Below are positions 29,576 through 36,899 of a stretch of DNA of 36,899 nt, piece by piece (position 1 is the stretch's first letter; every line of letters begins with the position of its first letter). Origin of the DNA: a virus; the IMG/VR virus record IMGVR_UViG_3300026367_000102, positions 1 through 36,899 of that record. One strand, 5' to 3'. The translations under genes and the position numbers were made by a program. The notes under the pieces are model-generated. The model was not told where the DNA came from and made no database searches. It was given only the letters and a program-made list of their open reading frames with translations.

Positions 29576-29886
29576 TGCCAAGTATTGATTTACTCATTGA
29601 AAATGATGACATCGTACTGTCCAGCATCGGTGAACCATTGCTAGTTGAGGGCGTGAACTGTGTCGCACAAGACATACGCCACATGATCATCGAAAAAGGC
29701 TACGCGTGGCGAATGATTGGCGAGCGCAACCCAGTAAAAATAGCCGCTATTTGCAAAGAAATTGAAATCGAAATGGAAAATGACGAACGCATTTACCCAG
29801 GTACGGCAGATGTGTATTTGGACGGTGAAAGCCTGATTTGCGAAGCACAAACAATCGCGGGCGAAAAAATAACGGTGATTGTATGA
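29575..29886 (+). CDS. Baseplate-associated protein (DUF2590-like)
   Basis: A 103-residue protein, SIDLLIENDDIVLSSIGEPLLVEGVNCVAQDIRHMIIEKGYAWRMIGERNP, resembling the DUF2590 family of K139-like phages. The pattern of a short beta start, a D-I-x-H helix and a C-terminal strand pair resembles gp25/W-type baseplate wedge proteins, and it precedes the gpJ gene, as W does in P2. It overlaps the tape measure stop by 1 bp and the J gene by 4 bp. The wedge role is inferred from position. Confidence 0.82.
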   Translation: MPSIDLLIENDDIVLSSIGEPLLVEGVNCVAQDIRHMIIEKGYAWRMIGERNPVKIAAICKEIEIEMENDERIYPGTADVYLDGESLICEAQTIAGEKITVIV

Positions 29887-31034
29887 ATGATTTTGAAGGC
29901 GTTTTAAAAGACAACGGCGTACCAACCACAGAAGCGGAAATTACAGAAAAGTTTCGTGAAGTGTTGGCAGAGTCTGGTTCGACTATTGCCAATGATTCCA
30001 ACTATTCACCGTTCTGGCGTTTGATCTCTGCTATCGCGACTAAGCCCGTTCTGTGGCTCGTACAACTGCTAATAAAAAACGTGATGCCACAGTTTTTCTT
30101 AAAAACCGTCGGCGAATCATTTATTGAATTATGGGGTGATAGTTACAACTGCCCACGCAAACAAAGCCAGTTTCTGAAAGGCCGTGTTGTATTCACAAGA
30201 GCCAATACAGCGGGAGCTTTCACCGTGCCAGCGGGCGCCGTTGTGTATACGGATTTGATCAACAACACCGTATACAAAGTGATTACCGATATTGACGCCA
30301 TTTTTCAGGATGGCGAAGCGGGGTTGATTGTCTCTGTCACGTCAGAAAAAGCCGCCACGGCTTATAACTTAGAAGCGAGCTACTTTAGCAAGTGCGATTT
30401 AGACGGTGTAAGCGTTACCAATCCAAACGATTGGATAGACCGAGTGGGCGCGGATATTGAAGAAATTGAAGCGTATCGCGCGCGAATTCGTAATGCATTC
30501 AATACGCTAAGCCATTATCACACCGACGGCGTTTATAAATATTTGATTTCGTCATGGGTCGGTGTTCAGTCGGACAAGATATGGTTTCAGCATGATGCAC
30601 CCCGTGGACCAGGTACAGCAAACGCCTATATTTTATTTGATCTAAACGCACCGGCGCAAAGTTACCTAGAAACCATTAACCGCCAAATTTCGACGGAAGG
30701 GTACCACGGCCATGGCGATGATGTAGTGGCCTATAACATGCCAGAAACAGAGCACGATTTAACCGTGACTTTGTACTTTTCAGACACATTATTGAGTGAA
30801 GAAAAAGAAGCGAAAAAGACACAGGTTTACAACGCTATTTACTCAGCGTTTCGCGGTAATGCCGCGTATGAAATGACAAAGACAGCACCGTTTTCCCGTT
30901 TCTCGTTTACTAATTTAGCGGGTGAGTTGTACGACTTGTTTGATGGTATTGATGATATTGAATTCAACTTAAGCAGCATTGTTTCTGACATGTCAATTCC
31001 AGTTCTTTCCTCGTTAAACATTGTGGAGGGTTAG
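29883..31034 (+). CDS. Baseplate J-like protein (P2 gpJ / T4 gp6 type)
   Basis: A 383-residue wedge protein linking baseplate to tail fibres. Family features are WRLISAIATKPVLWLVQLLIKNVMPQFFLKTVGESFIELWGDSYNCPRKQ, the domain VVFTRANTAGAFTVPAGAVVYTD, and the conserved WIDRVGADIEEIEAYRARIRNAF with the following GPGTANAYILFDLNAP. Start at ATG 29883 because it overlaps the previous stop (ATGA) and begins the conserved region. It is followed directly by the gpI-like gene, as in P2. Confidence 0.92.
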   Translation: MNDFEGVLKDNGVPTTEAEITEKFREVLAESGSTIANDSNYSPFWRLISAIATKPVLWLVQLLIKNVMPQFFLKTVGESFIELWGDSYNCPRKQSQFLKGRVVFTRANTAGAFTVPAGAVVYTDLINNTVYKVITDIDAIFQDGEAGLIVSVTSEKAATAYNLEASYFSKCDLDGVSVTNPNDWIDRVGADIEEIEAYRARIRNAFNTLSHYHTDGVYKYLISSWVGVQSDKIWFQHDAPRGPGTANAYILFDLNAPAQSYLETINRQISTEGYHGHGDDVVAYNMPETEHDLTVTLYFSDTLLSEEKEAKKTQVYNAIYSAFRGNAAYEMTKTAPFSRFSFTNLAGELYDLFDGIDDIEFNLSSIVSDMSIPVLSSLNIVEG

Positions 31035-31036
31035 GC

Positions 31037-31648
31037 ATGGCAGGCCGTTACCCATTACCGGTTTGGCTAAAAAGCGGTGAGAAAGTAGGTAGCTTAAAAA
31101 GCGCGTTTGGTAACTGGTGGGACCAAGTCGAAGACTGGATAAAAACACCGCTTAATCAAATGAATGCGGAAAAATGCAGTGCTGCATTATTGAAGTATCA
31201 CGCTTATCAAAAAGACGTAACACGCTTTAACGATGAACCAGACGAGCTATTCAGAAAACGCGTTAAATACGCCGAACAAAACGCCATGGAAGCGGGTTCA
31301 AAAACGGGATTCATCCAGATATTTGAGCGTCTAGGAATCGGCTATTTAGAGATCGTAGAACGAGAAGACGAAGTGAATTGGGACGTAGTTTCCTTGCGGC
31401 TTTCCGATTCGCAAGTGGCGTCTAATACCGAACTATTAAGCTACATCGTTCAGCAGTATGGGCGTACATGCCGACGTTATGAATTGACCGTATTAACAGC
31501 CGTTGAAATGAATGTCAGTGTGGTTGAATTTGGTCATTTAAGTTTCTTCGATGTCGCGAAGGAGTCAACGGGGCCGTGGGGTATTGTCGCGACAATGCGA
31601 AATGATGCCGTCGGCCATTCGTGGAATTTGGACGTAGCAACCCTTTAA
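31037..31648 (+). CDS. Tail protein I-like baseplate component (P2 gpI)
   Basis: A 203-residue protein occupying the gpI position between J and the fibre gene. Features are YPLPVWLKSGEKVGSLKSAFGNWWDQVEDWIKTPLNQM, FNDEPDELFRKRVKYAEQNAMEAGSKTGF (like the P2 I segment on correctly sized insertions) and a C-terminal beta part. GGAGGG precedes the ATG. It probably connects the baseplate wedge to the tail fibre. The assignment rests on order plus weak sequence pattern. Confidence 0.82.
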   Translation: MAGRYPLPVWLKSGEKVGSLKSAFGNWWDQVEDWIKTPLNQMNAEKCSAALLKYHAYQKDVTRFNDEPDELFRKRVKYAEQNAMEAGSKTGFIQIFERLGIGYLEIVEREDEVNWDVVSLRLSDSQVASNTELLSYIVQQYGRTCRRYELTVLTAVEMNVSVVEFGHLSFFDVAKESTGPWGIVATMRNDAVGHSWNLDVATL

Positions 31649-31673
31649 AAATTCATCATAAGAGAGATGATTT

Positions 31674-33332
31674 ATGCCGTTTATTACCATTGCTGGACAG
31701 CAGCAAATTGCAAAAAAACAAGGCGACAACGCCACGCTAAACATTACCCAATTTATCTTGGCGAACGTGCCAGATTTGGGCGGCGAGCCAGCCACACGAA
31801 TAGAATCTATTCCATCGGCCGGTTATATCGTCGATCAATTGAGTGTCACTAAATCGGGCTATGTAAACACCAACCAAGTGGTTTACTCGTTGGTCATGGG
31901 GTCGAACATTGGTAACTATCAATTCAATTGGGTTGGGTTAGTCGATGATGAAGGTGTTTTGATCGCTGTGACATACGTGCCATTAACCGAGAAAAATAAA
32001 AACGATGGCGCTGTAGCGGGTAATACCATTACGCGTAATTTCTTAATTTCCTACTCGGGTATTCAGCAAGCCACATCAATCAACGTATCAGCGGAAACAT
32101 GGCAAATTGATTTTAATGCGCGGCTTAGTGGTATTGATGAGCGCGAGCGGTTAGCGAATCTTGATATTTACGGCCATGAAGGCTTTTTAAGTGATGGCTG
32201 GAAAGTCACCGGATCGGCGGGAACGTACAGTGTGGCAGCTGGCATCGGTTATGTTGGCGGTATTCGTGTCAAAAATGCCACTGAACAGCAAATCACGACA
32301 AACGTTTTCCCGAATGAAATTTGGTTAAACGTCAGCCTGCAGGGTGATATTTCAGACGTCACCGCTTTTGCTGAATTCGTCATAGATACAGGGCCGTTTG
32401 CCGATTATGTCGATGGGAATGGAATTGAACATTATCTAACGAAAATAGCGGAACTAGACGCATCGGGTGCGGTAATCGAAACGCGCGAAATGTCGTATCT
32501 AAAAGACATTAAATCGTCAAACAGTAAAAATTTATTTGATGTCAGCGGTGATGAAAACGATATCGTCTTAACGTCGAAAGCTGGAACGACAAAGATTACA
32601 GAATTAAATGACTACGACGAGTTTTCGTTTATCGTTGCTGCAACAAACACCGGCGTTGTCACGATTAAAATAGATGGCTTAGCGGACACTCCGCTAGCTG
32701 GCGTCGTATCTGATACGCAGATATTCGAAACAGCATTGCTGACAGTGCGTTATGCGGGTGGCGCGTTTTACATTGCGAGTCAGGTGAATCCTAAAACAGG
32801 AAATGGCGTTTTAGATATCGGAAAGCTGTACACAGATACAGTTGATATATCTCGATCAGGCGAGTACGCATTAGATGGTGCATCGTACAGTCGTGAAGCT
32901 CACTCGATTGCATTTGCAATCGTCAGCGCATCCAGCAACTACATCGATCAAGTAACTAAAGACTCAAGCCCTATCGAGTACGGTGGTTACTATGGCTCTG
33001 GCGATGGTAGTACTACGTTCACGTTGCCGATGGTTGGTGGTGAATTTATACGAATGTTCGACGATGGTCGCGGAATTGATAATGGGCGTGTGTTTGGTAG
33101 TTGGCAAGAGGATGCGATTAGAAATATTACTGGTACTGTTTCGGGTACTCATGCTCCGTTTCGTGCACCGGAAGGTGCTTTTAGTGTTAGCGGTACAAAC
33201 CCATACTCTGTTTCTGGTCAGGCTGGCTCGCTTTATTCCGAAAATTTAGGTTTTGATGCATCTAAAGTAGTACCTACTGCTGACCAAAATCGCCCAAGAT
33301 CCATCGCTTACTTCGGCAAAACAAGACTTTAG
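31674..33332 (+). CDS. Tail fibre protein (tail-collar fibre, P2 gpH position)
   Basis: A 552-residue receptor-binding fibre. Residues 1-150 are the DUF3751-type tail-collar fibre attachment domain (FITIAGQQQIAKKQGDNATLNITQFILANVPDL, FNWVGLVDDEGVLIAVTYVPLTEKNKN). The middle (150-420) is beta-rich with no collagen-like repeats. Residues 440-552 form a collar-type tip (GSGDGSTTFTLPMVGGEFIRMFDDGRGIDNGRVFGSWQEDA), as in T4 gp12-like short fibres. The tip is the likely receptor-binding and variable region. Confidence 0.9.
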   Translation: MPFITIAGQQQIAKKQGDNATLNITQFILANVPDLGGEPATRIESIPSAGYIVDQLSVTKSGYVNTNQVVYSLVMGSNIGNYQFNWVGLVDDEGVLIAVTYVPLTEKNKNDGAVAGNTITRNFLISYSGIQQATSINVSAETWQIDFNARLSGIDERERLANLDIYGHEGFLSDGWKVTGSAGTYSVAAGIGYVGGIRVKNATEQQITTNVFPNEIWLNVSLQGDISDVTAFAEFVIDTGPFADYVDGNGIEHYLTKIAELDASGAVIETREMSYLKDIKSSNSKNLFDVSGDENDIVLTSKAGTTKITELNDYDEFSFIVAATNTGVVTIKIDGLADTPLAGVVSDTQIFETALLTVRYAGGAFYIASQVNPKTGNGVLDIGKLYTDTVDISRSGEYALDGASYSREAHSIAFAIVSASSNYIDQVTKDSSPIEYGGYYGSGDGSTTFTLPMVGGEFIRMFDDGRGIDNGRVFGSWQEDAIRNITGTVSGTHAPFRAPEGAFSVSGTNPYSVSGQAGSLYSENLGFDASKVVPTADQNRPRSIAYFGKTRL

Positions 33333-33343
33333 GAGTCATTTAA

Positions 33344-33883
33344 ATGAAAGCGAATAGGTTCAAACTAGGCTCAAAGTTTCAAGTGTTTACGGGGTTGATC
33401 AGTGTCAGAAAAGATCCAGTTACGGACGAATATCCGATACCTGCTTATGCTACTGATGTTGAATTAATCGCTGAAAAAGATGGCTTTCAGCGATATTTCA
33501 GAGACGATGCATGGCGCTACGTTATAGATAACGTCGGCACAGAGTACTGGGATGAAGACGGAACAAAACACACGATCAAAGAAATAGGCGAAGAAGTACC
33601 CGAAGGCGCTTTACTTGAAGCACCAATTATCCCGCCAACTTTGGAAGAACAAACACTATTAGCAAAATCACAATGTACAAAGCGCATCAATTTACACTGG
33701 AATCAAATAGGCCAAATCAACGCGTCTTTAGGTGTTTATGGTGAGTTAGATACGGCGAATTGTTCAGCGTGGATTTCCTCTAATCGTACAGCGTTGATTG
33801 CACTATTAACGCGTGAAGACTTGCTAGAAATCGATGTAACTGACGACCAATATTGGCCAGTTTTTGAAGATTCAAGCGAATGA
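33344..33883 (+). CDS. Putative tail fibre assembly protein
   Basis: A 179-residue protein directly downstream of the fibre gene. The central EVPEGALLEAPIIPPTLEEQTLLAKSQCTKRINLHWNQIGQINASLG and end DQYWPVFEDSSE resemble the C-terminal part of phage tail fibre assembly/chaperone proteins (gpG, Tfa-like), whose N-termini are beta-rich like this one. A direct match to the classical Caudo_TAP motif is not evident, so the function rests on position. AGGAG lies before the ATG. It overlaps the next gene by 4 bp. Confidence 0.7.
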   Translation: MKANRFKLGSKFQVFTGLISVRKDPVTDEYPIPAYATDVELIAEKDGFQRYFRDDAWRYVIDNVGTEYWDEDGTKHTIKEIGEEVPEGALLEAPIIPPTLEEQTLLAKSQCTKRINLHWNQIGQINASLGVYGELDTANCSAWISSNRTALIALLTREDLLEIDVTDDQYWPVFEDSSE

Positions 33884-34434
33884 TCATCCTCGTTCTTGGC
33901 GACACTCAAATAAACGGCTACGGGCATAAGGTGAACTGTAAGTTCAGTTTGCCGGAGTCTGATTTGTCCGGCAAAAGCTCGTCTACTGCAACAGCGGAAG
34001 AGGGCGAAAAAGCGTGTCGATTGCGCGTTACGCTAAATATTAAATACGAAGATCCTGATTTTCTAAAGATCATCAAGCGCCTAAGCACAGCAAAAGACGA
34101 CAAAGGGAAAAGGGTTGTCTACAACATTAATAATCAAACCGCCAAAGCGTTTGGTGTTCGGCAAGTGCGTTTTACAGATGAAGTGAGCGCGCAAGAGTTG
34201 GACGACTCACAAGCATGGTCTGTGAGCTTTACGCTTATTGAACATCTTTCAATACCGGAAAAAATCGAAGAAAAGAAGATCAAGTCAGAAGAGCCCGCCG
34301 CCGCGCCAGCGGATGAAAAAGTAATATCCGAAGTATCGGTGGCGGAAAGTCTGCCGGCCGGATGGTTCGAAAAGGGTTTGGCGTATTTCGATAAAAAATT
34401 GGCAGCAGAAGAAGGTAAGGCGGATGAAGTATGA
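33880..34434 (+). CDS. Baseplate complex protein (HP1/K139 type)
   Basis: A 184-residue protein. Residues 1-130 are a beta-rich domain (IILVLGDTQINGYGHKVNCKFSLPESDLSG, then DPDFLKIIKRLSTAKDDKGKRVVYNINNQTAKAFGVRQVRFTDEVSAQ) resembling the baseplate/gpU-type protein found before the hub gene in K139-like phages. Residues 130-184 are a charged Lys/Glu/Ala/Pro linker. It is linked by overlapping starts to both neighbours, so stoichiometry is probably set by coupled translation. Confidence 0.75.
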   Translation: MIILVLGDTQINGYGHKVNCKFSLPESDLSGKSSSTATAEEGEKACRLRVTLNIKYEDPDFLKIIKRLSTAKDDKGKRVVYNINNQTAKAFGVRQVRFTDEVSAQELDDSQAWSVSFTLIEHLSIPEKIEEKKIKSEEPAAAPADEKVISEVSVAESLPAGWFEKGLAYFDKKLAAEEGKADEV

Positions 34435-35107
34435 CTACACGCTTAAAATTAATGGTGAACGGGTAGCGCTGGTTTCTCATGATGTGGCATTGAATACAGG
34501 GATGCCAGGTCGAGCGACCTTCTTAATAAAAAGCGCGGTTTCACTAAGTGGGACCGCGTTTTTTTCGTTCGGGGTTGATGGTGGGCAACAACAAGGCCAT
34601 TTCTATGGATACGTCGAACGATCAACGACGGCAGGAAACGACGTACAAACCATCTTTTGTCGCGAGAAGTCGAACATGTTAGAAATGCCGGTGCCGTTGG
34701 CATTGCGTAACGTCACATTGAAAGACGTATTGACCGAAGTTAAGCGATTAACTGGATTAGGCTTTGCGCTGCCAGCGGCGGATTACGTCACCAAGAAAGT
34801 CCCTTATTTTATTAATACAGGTAATGGTTTTCATCTTATTAAGGCTTTGGCCGACGTGTTCGAAATCAGTGGCTATTTGTGGCAGCAACGCCGCGATGGA
34901 TTAATTTATGTTGGATCGTGGAAAGACGGGCATTGGCCTGACACACCAATCAACATACCAGCGGCCGTGTTAGACAAACAGTTGGCCACGCAAAGTGCGG
35001 AAGTTATGGCCATACCAGGTCTACGCCCCAACTATCTATTAAACGACAACCGGCTGACAAGTGTTCGCATGATTGATTCAAAAATGGTGGTGTCATGGAA
35101 GCGATAA
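34424..35107 (+). CDS. Baseplate hub protein (P2 gpD-like)
   Basis: A 227-residue hub component. The first strand set YTLKINGERVALVSHDVALNTGMPGRATFLIKS, the FYGYVERSTTAGNDVQTIFCREKSNML segment and the helix-strand VPLALRNVTLKDVLTEVKRLTGLGFALP plus LADVFEISGYLWQQRRDGLIYVGSW follow the gpD/T4 gp27 pattern. It overlaps the upstream gene by 11 bp and the spike gene by 13 bp. It would mount the spike on the end of the tail tube. Confidence 0.82.
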   Translation: MKYDYTLKINGERVALVSHDVALNTGMPGRATFLIKSAVSLSGTAFFSFGVDGGQQQGHFYGYVERSTTAGNDVQTIFCREKSNMLEMPVPLALRNVTLKDVLTEVKRLTGLGFALPAADYVTKKVPYFINTGNGFHLIKALADVFEISGYLWQQRRDGLIYVGSWKDGHWPDTPINIPAAVLDKQLATQSAEVMAIPGLRPNYLLNDNRLTSVRMIDSKMVVSWKR

Positions 35108-35835
35108 TTGAACGCGTACTCATGCGAAAGTATCCAGAGTTAAAAAGTGGTTGGCACTTACCTATGTGGGCCAAAGTAACCGACATACTCACGCCATTGG
35201 CGGGCGAGGTGATCACGGAAGAAACGCCCGTGTATTCCGTGTCGGTTCAACTGCTAAAAGCTAACGGAGAAGAAGACAAAGATGTGCCAGTAATGGAGGA
35301 TGTCTTATTGCCGGTTCCCGCTGGCGGCGAACAGCGTGGCTTTTGGTCAAAACCAAGCATTGGTACTATCGTTGAATTGGCATTCGCATACGGATCGCCA
35401 GCACATCCGTTTATTCGTTCCATACTGCCACACGGTTTGAAGCTGCCCAACATGGCAGAAACGTCACAACGTTGGCAGCAATCCGAGAAAGCCTACACGC
35501 AAGTAAACAAAGAGAATGAATGGGAAACCAAAGGCAAGAACAGCACAACAGAAATAGAAAAAGACTTACGCATCAAAGCGGGTGAGCTTAGCGAAATCAT
35601 CGCAGCAAAGCACCACGTCGGTGACGACGCAACCAACATTTATAGTCTGCTTCATGACCTAATGAACACCGTTGCAGACCTCGCAAAAGTTGCAGGAACA
35701 CACAACCACTCAATAACATGGAGAGATCCGGCGGGCGCGGGTACAACATCGCCGCCAATTCAGACGTCCAGCTACACACAAAAAGGCGCGGAAGCCACGG
35801 AACAAGCGGGTAAGCTGCAGCCGTTACTAAAATAA
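35095..35835 (+). CDS. Baseplate spike protein (P2 gpV-like)
   Basis: A 246-residue protein. The N-terminal OB-fold-like part (WAKVTDILTPLAGEVITEETPVYSVSVQLLKANGEEDKDVPVMEDVLLPVPAGGEQRGFWSKPSIGTIVELAFAYGSPAHPFIRSILPHG) is the gpV/gp5 spike base. Residues about 135-190 (KNSTTEIEKDLRIKAGELSEIIAAKHHVGDDATNI) suggest a beta-helix needle. The end has HNHSI, a His pair that could bind the metal at the tip as in P2 V, but it is followed by about 35 more residues. It is the last gene of the late operon. Confidence 0.83.
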   Translation: MEAIIERVLMRKYPELKSGWHLPMWAKVTDILTPLAGEVITEETPVYSVSVQLLKANGEEDKDVPVMEDVLLPVPAGGEQRGFWSKPSIGTIVELAFAYGSPAHPFIRSILPHGLKLPNMAETSQRWQQSEKAYTQVNKENEWETKGKNSTTEIEKDLRIKAGELSEIIAAKHHVGDDATNIYSLLHDLMNTVADLAKVAGTHNHSITWRDPAGAGTTSPPIQTSSYTQKGAEATEQAGKLQPLLK

Positions 35836-35856
35836 ATAACACGCCAAACAACAACC

Positions 35857-35881
35857 AAAGGGCGCATAAAGCGCCCTTTTT
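35857..35881 (+). terminator. Rho-independent terminator of the late operon
   Basis: AAAGGGCGC (35857-35865), loop ATAAA, GCGCCCTTT (35871-35879), then T to 35881: a 9-bp perfect stem. It ends the rightward late block 22 bp after the spike gene. Confidence 0.9.
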
Positions 35882-36320
35882 CATGTCCACAGCCAGCCCG
35901 CGTACCGCTTCCACGACCCCCAAAAAGCACTCCTCCCCACGCCCGCGCGCTTTACGAGAAAATATCTCACCGCAACTTTAAAAGCGCAATAGTAACGCCC
36001 CACAGCCCGTGCGCGCTGTGTTTTGTAGAAATACAGTATTGCAGTGGGGTGTAATAAAGTGCAGTTCTAAAGCGCTTAAAATCGATACGAAAAAACGCTG
36101 TAAGCCATATAGATTCCGTGGTGCACTGTTTTTGCTATAAAAAATACTGCAGAAAAAAACAAGGCGAGAAAATAAACGGGTTTTGATAGAATCCATGCAC
36201 CGTTTTTATTGTTATCTCTGTTGTTTTTCTCTATTGAATTTAAGTAAAGGGGTAATATCAGGGGTAATATGTAGTGGTTGCTTTAAATTTAACTAATAAA
36301 ATCAAGGGCTTAGTTGCTTT
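35882..36320. other. Non-coding right end of the prophage and trpG upstream region
   Basis: About 440 bp without a convincing gene or tRNA. It contains a small dyad CACAGC/GCTGTG (36001-36020), several GCAGT/ACTGC-related words around 36035-36155, and the direct repeats at 36248-36270. It must contain the right attachment site and the trpG leader. The exact crossover cannot be located without the left end. Confidence 0.6.
36248..36270. repeat. Direct repeats, candidate integrase arm-binding sites
   Basis: AGGGGTAATAT occurs at 36248-36258 and again at 36260-36270, a 12-bp period. A related TGGGGTGTAATA lies at 36045-36056. Short tandem G-rich direct repeats near att sites are typical arm sites of DUF4102 integrases, but binding is not shown here. 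Confidence 0.4.
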
Positions 36321-36899
36321 ATGCTGTTGATGATCGATAATTACGACTCTTTTACCTATAACCTTGTGCAGTATTTTCGTGAATTAGGCGCGGATGTGCG
36401 GGTCTTTCGTAACGATGAAATTAGTGTTGAAGATATTGGGCGTCTTGCGCCATCGCATTTGGTTATTTCACCAGGGCCATGTACACCGAATGAAGCGGGT
36501 GTTTCTATGGCGGCGATTGCCGCGTTTGCAGGGAAAATCCCTATACTCGGTATTTGCTTAGGCCATCAAAGTATTGGTCAAGTCTTTGGTGGCGAGGTGA
36601 TTCGTGCTAAAAATGTCATGCATGGTAAAACTTCGCTGATTTATCACCAAAATACCTCGGTATTTTTAGGGTTGCCAAACCCGCAAACAGCGACTCGTTA
36701 TCATTCTTTAGTGGTATCGGCGGACTCTTTGCCTGACTGCCTTGAAGTGACCGCGTGGAGTAAAAATTCAGTGGGTGAAAACGAGGAAATTATGGGAATT
36801 CGACATAAAACGCTTGCGGTTGAAGGGGTGCAGTTTCATCCTGAGTCGATTCTTACCGAGGAAGGTCATGCTTTATTGGCCAATTTCTTAACACGATAG
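36321..36899 (+). CDS. trpG: Anthranilate synthase component II (glutamine amidotransferase)
   Basis: A host gene: the 192-residue glutaminase subunit that supplies ammonia to TrpE for anthranilate synthesis, the first step of tryptophan formation; related PabA serves folate. [19 protein letters not shown] is the TrpG/PabA start. [11 protein letters not shown], the catalytic cysteine in [22 protein letters not shown] and the His-Glu pair in [17 protein letters not shown] complete a class I amidotransferase triad. The full reading frame ends with TAG at the window edge. The sequence is closer to Pseudomonas-type TrpG than to enteric TrpG. Phage DNA lies directly upstream, so its expression may depend on a promoter near the att site. 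Confidence 0.95.
   Translation: MLLMIDNYDSFTYNLVQYFRELGADVRVFRNDEISVEDIGRLAPSHLVISPGPCTPNEAGVSMAAIAAFAGKIPILGICLGHQSIGQVFGGEVIRAKNVMHGKTSLIYHQNTSVFLGLPNPQTATRYHSLVVSADSLPDCLEVTAWSKNSVGENEEIMGIRHKTLAVEGVQFHPESILTEEGHALLANFLTR

Larger units (their letters stand above)
1..36270. mobile_element. P2-like (K139/HP1-type) prophage, apparently complete
   Basis: All modules of a P2-type temperate phage are present in order: integrase, immunity, gpA-type replication, leftward portal/terminase, then rightward scaffold, capsid, small terminase, head completion, tail, lysis, baseplate and fibre genes. The DUF2586-like sheath, DUF2597-like tube, HP1-type holin and the placement of hub/spike genes after the tail fibre fit the K139/HP1 branch better than P2 itself. 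No reading frame of a core gene looks broken. The left edge lies before the window. The right edge is inferred to fall just after the repeats at 36248-36270 and is uncertain by tens of bases. Confidence 0.9.

Noticed and set aside
16382-35835. Tailocin (phage-tail bacteriocin) interpretation because of the trpG location
   Set aside because: Capsid, scaffold, portal, both terminase subunits, replication protein and integrase are all present and intact, so this is a phage.
35882-36320. tRNA or tmRNA gene as the attachment site, as is common for P4-type integrases
   Set aside because: No cloverleaf, CCA end or T-arm sequence could be found in either strand of this gap.
1-36899. CRISPR array or insertion sequence
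   Set aside because: No regularly spaced repeats of CRISPR type and no transposase gene or matching terminal inverted repeats were seen.

Overview
The window is an essentially complete, P2-like (Peduoviridae-type) temperate prophage joined on the right to a bacterial trpG gene. The TrpG sequence is of the gamma-proteobacterial (Pseudomonas/Oceanospirillales) type. The moderate-GC host DNA and the resemblance of the phage to the Vibrio K139 / Haemophilus HP1 branch suggest a marine gammaproteobacterium; Marinomonas is my best guess from memory of such sequences, not a demonstrated assignment. The window opens exactly at the integrase start codon, so the left host junction is not visible.

Layout. 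(1) 1-1167: P4-type tyrosine integrase. (2) 1259-3981: AT-rich cargo on the + strand, made of a HicA-HicB-SecB-like tripartite cassette with its own promoter/operator, a terminator, and an overlapping pair of unknown membrane proteins. (3) 4036-6178: leftward operon of six small genes, including an AlpA/excisionase-like DNA-binding protein. (4) 6202-7244: immunity region with a LexA-type (S24) CI repressor, a Cro-like protein and two repressor-controlled promoters of nearly identical design (TTGACA-N17-TATTGTCTGT), one leftward and one rightward. (5) 7282-14471: rightward early operon with a CII-like regulator, small zinc-ribbon proteins, a rolling-circle replication endonuclease (P2 gpA-like), an Ogr/Delta-like late activator, a C5 DNA methyltransferase, a DEDD exonuclease and unknown small genes. 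(6) 14485-15646: a PH-SHOCT protein and a secreted HNH nuclease, divergently oriented. Together with the end of the early operon, they occupy the position of the P2 tin/old accessory locus. (7) 15658-19298: leftward late block with an unknown protein, portal and terminase ATPase. (8) 19475-35835: rightward late block with scaffold/protease, capsid, small terminase, head completion, tail completion, sheath, tube, lysis genes, tail assembly chaperone with a likely -1 frameshift product, tape measure, baseplate, tail fibre and hub/spike. (9) 35836-36320: terminator and non-coding right end with direct repeats that may be integrase arm sites. (10) 36321-36899: trpG.

How it works together. CI should hold both early promoters off in the lysogen and carries the residues for RecA-stimulated self-cleavage. 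Derepression would express AlpA, a candidate directionality factor for the P4-type integrase, as well as the gpA replication protein and the Ogr-like activator that turns on the two late blocks. The capsid, terminase, tail and lysis sets all look intact, so this reads as a functional phage rather than a tailocin, although it lies beside trpG, the gene next to which Pseudomonas aeruginosa carries its P2-derived R-pyocin.

Most interesting points: the toxin-antitoxin-chaperone cassette with a long HicB tail; a perfect 30-bp palindrome inside a coding gene; a palindromic element repeated upstream of two separate genes; the frameshifted tail chaperone; two + strand terminator-like hairpins inside a leftward operon; and the unknown accessory proteins.
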